A stretch of DNA of 64,000 nt, taken from positions 3,038,001 through 3,102,000 of the forward strand of contig BSYQ01000008.1 in assembly GCA_030272585.1 (NCBI GenBank), written 5' to 3'. This DNA comes from Bryopsis sp. KO-2023. Its lineage: Eukaryota; Chlorophyta; Ulvophyceae; Bryopsidales; Bryopsidaceae. Positions within the stretch are counted from its first letter, which is position 1. Each line of letters starts with the position of its first letter. The translations under genes were made by a program, and so were the position numbers. The notes below the pieces were generated by a model, which worked only from the letters and a program-made list of their open reading frames with translations, did not search any database and was not told the origin of the DNA. Positions 11,208 to 20,040 of this stretch are shown here, piece by piece.

Positions 11208-13159
11208 GTGAGTGTTTTATTGAATCATGCGTGTGTGTTTTTTAAGTACATGTGCTGCATCGAGGCTGAAAGCAAAACAATTCACTCATGAAATAACGCA
11301 TCCATTTTGTGCCACAAGAATGTTTTGAATTCCATGGCTGCATTCAAATTTTACCCCACTTCCTTCCTCGTGTTTTTACATCATGAAAATATCTGTAAAT
11401 GAATGAATAAATAAATAAAACTGTTGTTGTTGTTGTGTTTTTCTGGTGCAACAAAAAGTAGATTGGAGCAGATTTTCTCTGACCTCTAGAATTTAGTATG
11501 AATTCCCGAGTAGTTGGAACTAAACACTCTGCATCAGCACGCCATATGCATTCTTCGGGGATTTCCTTACTGTGCTTTTTTGATATTGGGAAACAACTGG
11601 ATCCAAAAGTTGACCTCCGATCCAAATCGTCTTGGCAAGAATGGGAAATTTCTGGCGGTCAACAATTGTGTTGGGCCCCAAATATAGCCTGAGATTCTTT
11701 ATTCTACTGGCCATTTTGTCCCCTTTTTTTTTTCAAGGGAGGTAGGAGTGGAGAGATCTTTTCTGGGGAATCCAGCTTCCCAGAAAAAAACCCACAGCAT
11801 ATCTGTCTCGCCCATCTGATATTGTGTATGGTGTTCCAGGTGCCCTGCCTTGTTCGGTCCAAAGCTGAAACTGATTCCAGTGAATGAGATCACTGGGAAG
11901 CTGAAATCCAGCCAAGACTCCGATTCCCCATAGCTTCCATTCCTCATCTTGCAAATGTACTATAACCATCTCATTTGTCCGTGCTGATATTTTGATGTTC
12001 ATCTTCAAACAAGTGGAACCATTTTGTCTTGCTTGTCAGCAAGCGAGAATTTCTTGGCCATAGCATTCAATGGGTTTGGCTGAGAATCTATTTCAGACGG
12101 GTTGGTAGGAGTTGGGATATTGGGGAGCTGTGGAGATGGTAGTCGTAAAGCAATAAGTAGGACCAGGGATATTGGGGAACTGTGGATTCAGATCAAAGAT
12201 TTCGCAAGGAGAGGGGAAGAATGTCAGGAGCCAACATGCTCCTATAGAATATATCACATGCTATGTAATATATGCAAATGCCCAGTCCCATTGTCTTAGA
12301 AAATACCAAAATGATTAGCTCTTCCTGCTCATCCTGACTGCAGCCCCATGTCCCCCATCTTTTTTTTTTTTACTGGGCCGAGAACCACAACAACCATATA
12401 TCAATACTTATATATATATTGAAGTGGATCGCCTTTCCATCCAGAGTTGCTAACCGTATCAGAATTCTGAATTGATCTCAATTGCATTGGTTGATTTATA
12501 TTATCACAACAAAGCAGTCATCTTTGTTCTGGAAATGCTTTTTCCCTGGTAGTCGAGGGTCCTCGAATCCCCAGATGCAGACAAAAACAAACCAGCTTTC
12601 CTTGCACTGATATGTTCCACTGAAAAGGGCAGCACGTCTGATAAGCTCCGATTGCAGGTTGAAAAGAAAGTATTTTATGAGATGGATTTTTATTGCACGC
12701 TTCATTACATTGATTCGAGGTGCACTACCAGCTGATGATTTACAATATCACATTTTATTCTTACTGATCATTGTAATAGGAGAATATCTCTCCTACACAA
12801 TGTAATTGATGTTTGTTTGTTTGTTTGAATTAACAGGAGGTTCAACCTATGGGGTTAGTTTGATTTAAGTTAAATCAAACTAACCCCATATCTAGACATG
12901 TACCTTTTGAGGATCACATGCCCTCCTTTCGAATTTTTGTAGTGAAACACTTTGTTAGTATTTGCCCCAACCAAGTGACAGGTACCGTATAAGCATCTAC
13001 CAAACTGGGAAGTATCGTACGAACGCATCCATTCAAGACACTGTTATTTGTGGGGATTTTCTTTTTACAATGGATGAATATTGTCCTCTCCCCCCCACAA
13101 ACACAACCAGATGGGAAAACCCAATGGGAAAAAAACCCAGCTAATTGTCTGGAGCCAAC
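11208..13159. other. Intergenic or intronic region, mostly unexplained
   Basis: No confident gene. Open stretches near 10590-10750, 11500-11690, 11730-12010 and 12099-12299 have near-coding composition but share no motif I recognise and do not chain by phase. Some may be exons of the 9753 gene or of a decayed gene. A perfect palindrome lies at 12848-12890 (listed separately). Confidence 0.4.
12848..12890. repeat. Perfect 43-nt palindrome (21-bp arms)
   Basis: The arms tatggggttagtttgattt-aa and its exact complement are separated by a single base. The central arm sequence contains ggggttag/ctaacccc. It could be a minimal foldback element or a cruciform or hairpin site; no direct repeat flanks it clearly. 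Confidence 0.7.
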
Positions 13160-13775
13160 CTACTTTCGCAGCTTGGTTAAAAACCACGCCACTCCAGCCC
13201 CAAGTGCTACAAATGTCGCCAATCGTCTTTTCTTCCCCTTCTTCGATTTCCTTTTCTTGAGTGGCCTTTTTGCCAAGTCCACCTCATCTTCAGTAGCAAC
13301 AGCACAAGCGACGTTGTCTCCGATCGACACGATGCTGTTCGATCTCGATATGCCTTGGCCGTTGTCCTCTTCTTTGGCTTCTTGCACTTGGTTATCGCTC
13401 CAATCAGGAACTCTCACATCATCGTTTTCACGAAGGTGATTCAAGAACATCTTCACCAGGGCATGGTCTGGGCAAAGGTTCGGGTCGTCAGCAACTCCTT
13501 CGGCCAATGAAGCAACGCTGGGGGTCCTTTGACAAGCCACCACACAAATACATGTATATCTATTCAACATGTATGTATGTATGTATAACATGTAATCATT
13601 GATTGATTGATTGTATATCTATTCAATCACCAACAGAGACATATATCACCAAAATACTTACGGGAAGTGCAATGGAAGAGACAGGTGTGGAAATTGGGGC
13701 TTTACAACCACTACTTATTAGGAAGACATTGTTGTAACTTAGACAGAACTGATCAGTGAACACCCCTATGTGTGA

Positions 13776-14023
13776 ATCAGGGGCAGAGTTGTGCCGAAGT
13801 CATTTTTGCGACAACGACAACGGCCGTTAACGGCGTTAACGGTTAACGGCCGTTGTCGTTGTCGCAAAAACGACTTCGGCGCGACTCTGATACATTTTTC
13901 AATTACGTGACGTGAGCTCCAAAACAAGCAGCCACCAAAGCGAGAGCGAATTTTGCTTCTCAGTGACTGTGGTTCGATGCAGAGTTGTGCGCCGTTGCAA
14001 CGGCGCACAACTCTGATCAGGGG
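13776..14023. mobile_element. hAT-type MITE, 232 bp, with 8-bp target duplication
   Basis: The element is 13784-14015. It starts CAGAGTTGTGC and ends GCACAACTCTG (terminal inverted repeats) and is flanked on both sides by the 8-bp direct repeat ATCAGGGG (13776-13783 and 14016-14023). CAGNG ends plus 8-bp duplications are hallmarks of hAT transposons. Inside, nearly the whole left half (13784-13891) folds into a long hairpin (gcgacaacgacaacggccgttaac and complement), and the right end is a perfect 36-nt palindrome (13980-14015). There is no coding capacity, so it must be mobilised in trans. It sits in intron 2 of family member B. Confidence 0.8.
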
Positions 14024-14260
14024 CCTGGCAAACGCTGGCTTCACGAAAACATAACATTATGATAAAACGAACAAATATCAGATTTCAGTGTGAAAGAGAA
14101 GCCCAACATCATTCAATCAATCAATGATTACACGAAACATAATAAAAAAAAAAAAAAAAAAACGTTTGAAATAGCACAAACGTGGTTGGGTAGACTTACC
14201 TCGGGAACGAAAGCGTGGTCACAAACATAACATAACATAATTACACGCGAAGAAGCCACC

Positions 14261-14617
14261 CAGACTCCGCGACGGGCCCACCGCCCCGTCGGGCGGGGCG
14301 GCGGATCCCGCGGCTCATCTGGCAGAACCCTAAACAAAACAACCCAAATCGAACGCTGATCCGACTCAGGAAAGCCTACCAGACTCCGCGACGGGCCCGC
14401 CGCCCCGTCGGGCGGGGCGGCGGATCCCGCGGCTCATCTGGCAGAACCCTAAACAAAACAACCCAAATCGAACGCTGATCCGACTCAGGAAAGCCTACCA
14501 GACTCCGCGACGGGCCCGCCGCCCCGTCGGGCGGGGCGGCGGATCCCGCGGCTCATCTGGCAGAACCCTAAACAAAACAACCCAAATCGAACGCTGATCC
14601 GACTCAGGAAAGCCTAC
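14261..14617 (+). repeat. Three 119-bp tandem units in retrotransposon 5' UTR
   Basis: Units begin at 14261, 14380 and 14499 with cagactccgcgacgggccc and are almost identical; unit 1 has an A for G at 14280. Each holds a GC-rich core with self-complementary gccgccccgtcgggcggggcggc and then an AT-richer tail with ccctaaacaaaac. Position and form resemble the 5' monomer promoters of some LINEs, each unit being a possible internal promoter. The strong hairpin could also act in translation or RNP assembly. Confidence 0.85.
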
Positions 14618-14699
14618 CAGCTTCAGCTTTTTGCGGTGTGGACGCTCGTGTTTCCTGTCGTCGCCGTTTGTTGTTTCGTGTCTTCCCGTTTGCGTTTTT

Positions 14700-16277
14700 A
14701 TGGCTGCCTCCTTCCCTCCCAATCCGGGGGGTCGTGCTAGTCCTCCGGACGCTGGTGTGCCAGAGTTGCGGGCGTTTGTGAATGGCTTGTCCGATTCCAC
14801 GCTCGACTCCATTGTCTCCTCTCTCGCCCATCGTTTGGTTGTCGCCGACACGGACCGTGATCGCGTTTTCCTTTCGTTGTTCTCTGGACGCTTGGACCGC
14901 TCGGATTTAACTGGTTTTCTTCCTGGACGCTCGGATCGGGAGTGGGGTCTGGATGCGCCTATGGCAGGTGGTGACGATGACGCTGGGTCTCAAATTTCGT
15001 TGGATTCGTTTCACGCGACGCCCTTTTCGGGGACACCGGGTCGGGCCACCCCTTCTTTCCCTGCCGCTGGCAAGCAGGGCGCTGTCAATTGGCTCACTGG
15101 GGAAGGTTTGGCTCCCCCTGATGTTTCTTCTGGAGCAGCGCCTGGGGTTGGCGTTCCGCCACGGGACTCTGGGGTTGCTGTTTCTTTGGCTTCTGTTTGT
15201 GCGGATCAAGCTCAATTTTTGCGGGAGGCTGCTTCCCAGATTTCTGATTTGTTGCGAGCTTCTTCTCAATCGTTGGGCCCCGACGTTCGTGCCTCTGCTG
15301 ATGGTTTTTTGGCAAAGTTGGCGGCGTTTGATTTGGGTGTTGCGTCGGCCTTAGCCCAAAGTGGTGGTGGTGGTGGTGGTGGGCGCCGGCCAGGCCCCAA
15401 GCCGGCTGTGTCGCGTGGATTTTTGGATCACAAGGCGTTCCCTCGTCTTGGTCGTCGCCAGCGGGTGGCCTCGTACGCTAATGCCGTGAAGTCGTTGGCC
15501 AAGGCGTCTCTCCCCCCGGCTTCTCGCCCTATCTCGGCGGTCCAGGGGGTCGCTCGGACTGCTTATGATGAAGTTCAACCTCATGCTACGTCGTTAGCTT
15601 GGCCGGCCGATCGGGTGCTGCATTTGATTCCGGTACGTTGGCCCCGTTGGCGTATTTTCGAAGGACATCATTTTGGGAAGGTGTTGGCGGCGGCACTTTC
15701 TGAGCATTCTCAAGGTTCTATCAGCCTCCAGCGGATTTCTCGCACGGCTCGTGGGGGCGTGCGCGCCCTTTTGTCTTCTCCACACACTTTGCCTGGGGAT
15801 TTTTCTGTGAAACTTGGTGACTATGGGGAATGGCGGAGACCACCACCCCAGGCTCTTCGTGGTTCGTTTGTGATTTCTAACGTGGATCCGGACATGGAGG
15901 ATGATGAAATTCTTGATGGCATTCGACAAACTTCTTTGTTTTCCACGAATGATCCGCTGCGAGTTTTCAGGATACCCCGCGCTGGCGTTGCGGTGAAGGA
16001 TTGCCATTCTTCCAAGGATCGTTCGAGATCGGTGGTGGTGAACACCACTTCTGAACTGGCCCTTCGTGCGTTGTTGCTTGGGAGGCTTCCGTTGGGTTAC
16101 ATTCTTTGTCCTATTCGTCCGGATCAACGTCGTGGGCTTCGCTGTTCCTTATGCACACGGGAGGGACATGCGATTGGTGAATGCCGGTCGCAGGAGGCGT
16201 TAACATTACGGCAAGTGCGTAAAAAATTACCTGACGATGTTCCCCTTACCTCTTCGCTTCTTCCCGTCCCCAAATGA
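14700..16277 (+). CDS. Retrotransposon ORF1, gag-like protein with CCHC zinc knuckle
   Basis: ATG at 14700; TGA at 16275-16277; 525 residues. The N-terminal half is Ser/Pro/Gly-rich with a Gly run near residue 220. Around residues 380-460 a beta-alpha-beta-like stretch (RGSFVISNVDPDMEDDEIL) is compatible with an RRM-like fold. Near residue 480 there is a zinc knuckle CSLCTREGHAIGEC (C-x2-C-x4-H-x4-C), typical of gag and LINE ORF1 proteins. Known role: nucleic-acid binding and RNP formation. The stop codon overlaps the ORF2 start (ATGA). An upstream in-frame TTG at 14631 was not used because ATG 14700 is the first ATG. Confidence 0.82.
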   Translation: MAASFPPNPGGRASPPDAGVPELRAFVNGLSDSTLDSIVSSLAHRLVVADTDRDRVFLSLFSGRLDRSDLTGFLPGRSDREWGLDAPMAGGDDDAGSQISLDSFHATPFSGTPGRATPSFPAAGKQGAVNWLTGEGLAPPDVSSGAAPGVGVPPRDSGVAVSLASVCADQAQFLREAASQISDLLRASSQSLGPDVRASADGFLAKLAAFDLGVASALAQSGGGGGGGRRPGPKPAVSRGFLDHKAFPRLGRRQRVASYANAVKSLAKASLPPASRPISAVQGVARTAYDEVQPHATSLAWPADRVLHLIPVRWPRWRIFEGHHFGKVLAAALSEHSQGSISLQRISRTARGGVRALLSSPHTLPGDFSVKLGDYGEWRRPPPQALRGSFVISNVDPDMEDDEILDGIRQTSLFSTNDPLRVFRIPRAGVAVKDCHSSKDRSRSVVVNTTSELALRALLLGRLPLGYILCPIRPDQRRGLRCSLCTREGHAIGECRSQEALTLRQVRKKLPDDVPLTSSLLPVPK

Positions 16278-19200
16278 GTTCCATGTTGCATTTTTGTCCT
16301 GTTCCCACTTGTCCTCGTCATCGGCGTGGTTGGCTCACCGCGTCCAGTTTACATTCTCATGTGAGCTCCGCCCATTTTCGTGAGTTGGATGTTGTGCCCG
16401 CGGCGTATTTTCAGCGGTGGAACCGGCTTCCCTGTGATCGCTGTCAATCGATCCATTCTCGATTGCGGTCCTGTCGGTCCCTCGCCCCTTCTCCGTCTCT
16501 CGCCCCTCCCCAATCGTCCGCTCCTCCCCAATCGTCCGCTCCTCCCCAATTGTCCGCCCCACCCCACTCCCTGGTGCCTCGTTCTACCACCCCTGCCCCT
16601 CCCCCACTTCCCCCATCCACTCTTGTCCCGGCTCCTCCTCTCCCTGCTAGTTCTTCTGCAGCCCCTCGCCCTCCTCTCACTTCTGCTCGGCCGGATATCT
16701 CCAACATCTCGTGGGACGACATTTTTCGAGCGCCCAAGCGCACTATTCGGCACATTCCCCGGGTGGCGCGTCGTATTTGGGGGGAAGTTCTCTCTTCGGT
16801 GTTGCAAGGGGTGCTGTCCAAGGCTGACGACACCTCGATGAAGCTGCTGTTTTTGGTTGCGCGGTGTTGCCTTTCTCCCATCCCTCGTGGTCGTCAGAGA
16901 TTTCGGGCTGGACAATCCGTGGTTGCTGCGTGTCAAGCTTGGCAGCGGGGGGAAGTGAACGAGTTGTGGTCCGTATTCCTTTCTCAACAGTCCGCTATCC
17001 CAAGTCGTTCTTCTTCGAGTCAGGCGTTACACCGCGCCAAAACGTTAGCACGGGAAGGGCAACTCAGCCGGGCGTGTCAGGCGTTACAGTCTTCGGGAAT
17101 ACATCCCATGTCGGAGGAAGTGGTGGAGGCTCTTCGAGCTAAGCATCCGGTCGAAGCCTTGCCGTCCCGTGGGCATCATGTGGAGTCGGAGTTCTCTTTT
17201 ACGGAAGATGTTGTGCTGAACCACCTATTCAAGTTTCCGCGCGCATCTTCTCCAGGACCATCGGGTATCCGGCCCGAACATTTGCAAGATGCTACACGAG
17301 GATCAGCTCCCCGTATTTCGGCGAGGGTGTCGGCGACCCTTTGTTCGTTTGTCAATTTTTTGGCACGGGGGCGTCTGCCGGTGGATCTTATGGATCGTCT
17401 GGTAACTGCGTCGCTAATACCTTTTAAAAAAAAGGGTGTGGGGGTAAGGTCGATCGCTGTCGGCGACGTTTTTCGTCGTCTCGTCAGCAAATGTTTCTGT
17501 GGATGTTTTCGTGGGGAAATGGCGGATTTTCTTGGTCCGCACCAAAGGGGGGTAGCTGCAGCCTGTGGCGCAGAATCGGTGGTGCATAGTTCTCGTTTGT
17601 TTTTAGCTTCTCACCATGCTTCGTCTGATTTTGTTTTCTTAAAGATCGACATGGAGAATGCTTTCAATTTGGTGAATCGAACTTCTGTTTTTCATGAGGT
17701 TAATACCCATTTTCCAGATATGGCGGAATGGGTTTTTTCTTCATATTCTCAGCCTTGTCGTCTAGTGTGTGGGGACCGTACACTTTTTAGTCACATTGGA
17801 GTGCAGCAAGGGGATCCTTTGGCACCCTTTTTATTTTCTTTGGGTTTGGAAAAGGTGCTTCAAGAAGTTCGAGAAGTGTGTTCTGTTCCTTTGGATTTAT
17901 GGTATTTAGATGACGGCACCATTGGGGGTCCAGTTGACCAAGTGTCCAGTTTTTTTCAGTTTCTTTGTGATTTAGGCCCCCATCATGGGATTCACATTAA
18001 TCGTCACAAATGTGAACTCTTTTGGCCTTCAGCTCCTTCCGCGGATTCGCTTCCTAGGGAATTGTCACGTTCGTTTGGTACTTGTTGGGGGGCGGGTGTG
18101 TTGGGGGCCCCGTTTGGGTCTGATGAGTGGGTTACACCGTTTTTGGATCGTCGATATGAGCAAGTTAAGTCGTTGGTTGAGCGTATTTCTGAGGTTGCTG
18201 ATTCTCAGCTTCAATTTCTTTTTTTGCGCTCCTGTTTAGGGGCATGTCGAGTGGTGCATCTTTTTCGCACTACTCCTCCTTGTTTGTATAGCAGTGTCCA
18301 ACACTTCTTGGACCGCTTTGATGGTTTGTTACGGGATTCTATGGAACAGTTTTTTTGTTTATCTTTATCTTCGATGGCTTGGTTGCAAACCAGCCTGCCG
18401 GTTCGTAGTGGGGGACTTGGGATTTCGGCTGGAAGTTGGTTTCATGCAGTAGCCTATTTTTCTTCTCTACATTTTGTTCGTCATGATTTGTCGATTCTTT
18501 CGGGGGTTTCTTTTTCTTCAAACCATCCTTCGTGGAGCTTTGCCGCTGTGCAACTTGATGATATTTTGCCGCCAGCAGCACTCAGTTCCCCCGAGGAGTG
18601 GTTCGCGAAGGAGCAGGTTACCCAGAAAGCGTTGACGTTGCTGGTTGGGGAGCGGCGGTTTGATGCTCTTTTGCGTCAAGGGTTCCGGCGGGATGAGGCG
18701 CGTTTGCGAAGTCTCTCTCTTCCTTATTCTGGGGCTTACCTTTCTGCTTTGCCTAATCAGGCGTTGGGGACGGAGCTTTCTTCGGCGGCGTTCAATATTT
18801 TATTACGATGGCGGTTGGGTCTCCCCATGTATGAGGATGGCGCTGTTTGTCCCATGTGTCATTCGTCCATGGATGTTTTTGGTGATCATGCTATCATGTG
18901 CCAAGTGGGGGGCAGTGTTTTGGCTCGTCATAATAGTATCCGGAACTTTTTGTTCCATTTTTCTCGGTCGGCGGGTGTGCGTCCTCGCATGGAGTTGCAC
19001 GTAGATTCTTCTTTTGAGCGTCCGGCCGACGTATTTTTTCCGTCTTGGCGGCATGGTAAGGCGTGTGTTATTGATGTCACTGTTTCGCATCCTTTACAGC
19101 AAGCCACTTTGGCTCGGGCTACTCGCGAAGCGGGGGCGGGCATTTTACGTTGTGTGGATCGCAAGGCTCAAGTGGCTGAGAAATGTCATCGTTTGGGGTT

Positions 19201-19393
19201 TGATTTTATCTGTTTTGCGGCCAAGTCTTTTGGCGGGTTTTCTTCGGACAGTGGTCATTTGATTCGTTCTTTATCCCGCGCAGTTGCGACTTGTCAAGAT
19301 CTCCCGGTTTCAGTTGTTGTTGAAAGAGCGTGGCAGCAGCTCTCTCTTTCTTTACATCGGATGGATTGTGGACATAAATACGGACTTGTGTAA
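16274..19393 (+). CDS. Retrotransposon ORF2: zinc finger, reverse transcriptase, CCHC and restriction-like endonuclease
   Basis: 1039 residues. The N-terminus has a C2H2-type finger (C8, C13, H29, H34) and a second Cys/His cluster (CDRCQSIHSRLRSC), as in R2-like proteins that recognise target DNA. A Pro-rich linker with APPQSS repeats follows. RT motifs include SSPGPSGIRPEHL, FLKIDMENAFN, VQQGDPLAPFLFSL and the catalytic YLDD near residue 545. Near residue 860 is the gag-knuckle-like CPMCHSSMDVFGDHAIMC (C-x2-C-x9-H-x4-C), followed by the endonuclease signature RPADVFF ... ACVIDVTV (a PD-(D/E)XK-type fold) around residues 915-935. Known: RLE elements nick the target and prime reverse transcription there. 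No APE endonuclease or RNase H is present. Translation is probably by termination-reinitiation at the overlapping ATGA. Confidence 0.92.
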   Translation: MSSMLHFCPVPTCPRHRRGWLTASSLHSHVSSAHFRELDVVPAAYFQRWNRLPCDRCQSIHSRLRSCRSLAPSPSLAPPQSSAPPQSSAPPQLSAPPHSLVPRSTTPAPPPLPPSTLVPAPPLPASSSAAPRPPLTSARPDISNISWDDIFRAPKRTIRHIPRVARRIWGEVLSSVLQGVLSKADDTSMKLLFLVARCCLSPIPRGRQRFRAGQSVVAACQAWQRGEVNELWSVFLSQQSAIPSRSSSSQALHRAKTLAREGQLSRACQALQSSGIHPMSEEVVEALRAKHPVEALPSRGHHVESEFSFTEDVVLNHLFKFPRASSPGPSGIRPEHLQDATRGSAPRISARVSATLCSFVNFLARGRLPVDLMDRLVTASLIPFKKKGVGVRSIAVGDVFRRLVSKCFCGCFRGEMADFLGPHQRGVAAACGAESVVHSSRLFLASHHASSDFVFLKIDMENAFNLVNRTSVFHEVNTHFPDMAEWVFSSYSQPCRLVCGDRTLFSHIGVQQGDPLAPFLFSLGLEKVLQEVREVCSVPLDLWYLDDGTIGGPVDQVSSFFQFLCDLGPHHGIHINRHKCELFWPSAPSADSLPRELSRSFGTCWGAGVLGAPFGSDEWVTPFLDRRYEQVKSLVERISEVADSQLQFLFLRSCLGACRVVHLFRTTPPCLYSSVQHFLDRFDGLLRDSMEQFFCLSLSSMAWLQTSLPVRSGGLGISAGSWFHAVAYFSSLHFVRHDLSILSGVSFSSNHPSWSFAAVQLDDILPPAALSSPEEWFAKEQVTQKALTLLVGERRFDALLRQGFRRDEARLRSLSLPYSGAYLSALPNQALGTELSSAAFNILLRWRLGLPMYEDGAVCPMCHSSMDVFGDHAIMCQVGGSVLARHNSIRNFLFHFSRSAGVRPRMELHVDSSFERPADVFFPSWRHGKACVIDVTVSHPLQQATLARATREAGAGILRCVDRKAQVAEKCHRLGFDFICFAAKSFGGFSSDSGHLIRSLSRAVATCQDLPVSVVVERAWQQLSLSLHRMDCGHKYGLV

Positions 19394-19440
19394 TTAGCTT
19401 CTATTGCATAAATACGGACTTGTGTAATTAGCTTCTATTG
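19373..19440 (+). repeat. 34-bp tandem pair spanning the ORF2 stop codon
   Basis: Two exact copies (19373-19406 and 19407-19440) of cataaatacggacttgtgtaa followed by ttagcttctattg. The ORF2 stop (TAA 19391-19393) lies in the first copy. This is probably a local duplication at the 3' end of the element, perhaps relevant to RT recognition of the 3' RNA. Confidence 0.9.
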
Positions 19441-19493
19441 CGGAAAAATGTACACCAATGTGGTCACAAACTCATCATCATTATCTCTCCTAT

Positions 19494-19542
19494 CCCGATC
19501 GTCACCGTGGTCGTCATCGTGGTCGTCACCGTGGTCGTCACC
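19494..19542 (+). repeat. 12-bp minisatellite at retrotransposon 3' end
   Basis: About four imperfect copies of cgtcaccgtggt lie just before the element's terminal cctttt and the target duplication. Short tandem repeats in place of poly(A) at the 3' end occur in several non-LTR elements. Confidence 0.75.
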
Positions 19543-19924
19543 TTTTTACAAACTCGTATTCCGGTACGGAGGAATGAGGGAACCACCAGTACGTCATATC
19601 ACCAACGTCCGAGCAAAGGCCGGTCCCGTAGAACACAATCCTTGCACAGGGTGACGACGGCGGTTCCAAACGAGTTTCCCCTCGCCAATCGTTCCTGAAA
19701 CAGAATCGCCCCCTGCTCCTACTATAGAACTCGAACCAATCTAAGGAAAAACACAGCCGGTTTAGACGCTCTTTGTCTCTCCAGCTGGAGCCATCGACGG
19801 TTGGGAAACGCGGCTGTCAAACTATACCGGATCTCGAAGCTCGGCGCCTCGATCTCGTAACCTCCATAGTGTTTGGCATGCACACGACTCCTGGTGCACT
19901 AGCTTTTCACTGAATACCTGAAAA

Positions 19925-20040
19925 CTCTCGGCTCAGAACGCAAGCATAAGCGTAACTCGAAAAAGTTTTGTGGCAGCATATATACTCAAAGTGTTGACCC
20001 GTTTCTGTAATTTGACAGTTATTCGAGCGTCTGTGTTGAG
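19925..20040 (-). promoter_or_regulatory. Conserved upstream block of family member B
   Basis: This block upstream of exon 1 matches the block at 36605-36720 upstream of member A. The strongest match is gtgttgacccgtttctgtaa followed by tttgacag (plus-strand reading, 19990-20018); a TATA-like catatatac lies 20 bases nearer the gene and agaacgcaag further on. Conservation in the same order and distance suggests a shared promoter or 5' UTR. Confidence 0.55.

Larger units (their letters stand above)
14221..19553 (+). mobile_element. R2-like (restriction-endonuclease-type) non-LTR retrotransposon, complete, with 6-bp target duplication
   Basis: The element body is 14227-19547 (5,321 bp), flanked by ACAAAC at 14221-14226 and 19548-19553. 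Removing it and one ACAAAC rejoins exon 2 of the host gene in frame, which fixes both ends. Order of parts: an (ATAAC)n-rich 5' tip, three 119-bp tandem units (14261-14617), a gag-like ORF1, a pol ORF2 overlapping it by ATGA, a 34-bp tandem pair at the ORF2 stop, and a 12-bp minisatellite near the 3' end. There is no poly(A) tail. Both ORFs are uninterrupted (525 and 1039 codons), so the copy may be young or active. RLE-type non-LTR elements often target specific sites; this one sits in a protein-coding exon, which argues against rDNA specificity for this insertion. Confidence 0.88.
13160..19867 (-). pseudogene. Tail-anchored family member B, split by a retrotransposon in exon 2
   Basis: Unrecognised family, paralogous to the intact gene at 35620-36546. 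Exon 1 is 19828-19867 (ATG 19867; MEVTRSRRRASRS). Exon 2 is 19554-19740 plus 14200-14220, with one copy of the 6-bp target duplication restored between them. Exon 3 is 13160-13526. Leaving out the 5.3 kb insertion, exon lengths sum to 621 nt (206 residues) with phases 1 and 2 at the two introns, the same as in copy A. The core is Trp-rich (FRNDWRGET, FYGTGLCSDVGDM, YWWFPHS). Exon 3 holds RSNSIVSIGD, a bas­ic KRPLKKRKSKKGKKRR stretch and a C-terminal hydrophobic segment (LATFVALGAGVAWFL) ending TKLRK. No other stop or frameshift was seen, so the insertion may be recent. Intron 2 (13527-14199) is swollen by a MITE. The insertion is in exon, so the gene is presumably inactive. Confidence 0.8.

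Noticed and set aside
12099..12299. Third exon of the Cys-rich secreted gene
   Set aside because: Good acceptor and Cys content, but its phase does not match either possible end of exon 2, so it was not joined.
14261..14617. 119-bp repeats considered as an LTR or satellite
   Set aside because: Present only at the 5' end, not at the 3' end, and inside the target duplications; best read as 5' UTR monomers of the non-LTR element.
19494..19542. Regular short repeats considered as a CRISPR-like array
   Set aside because: 12-bp direct repeats without spacers, inside a retrotransposon in a eukaryotic genome; it is a minisatellite.
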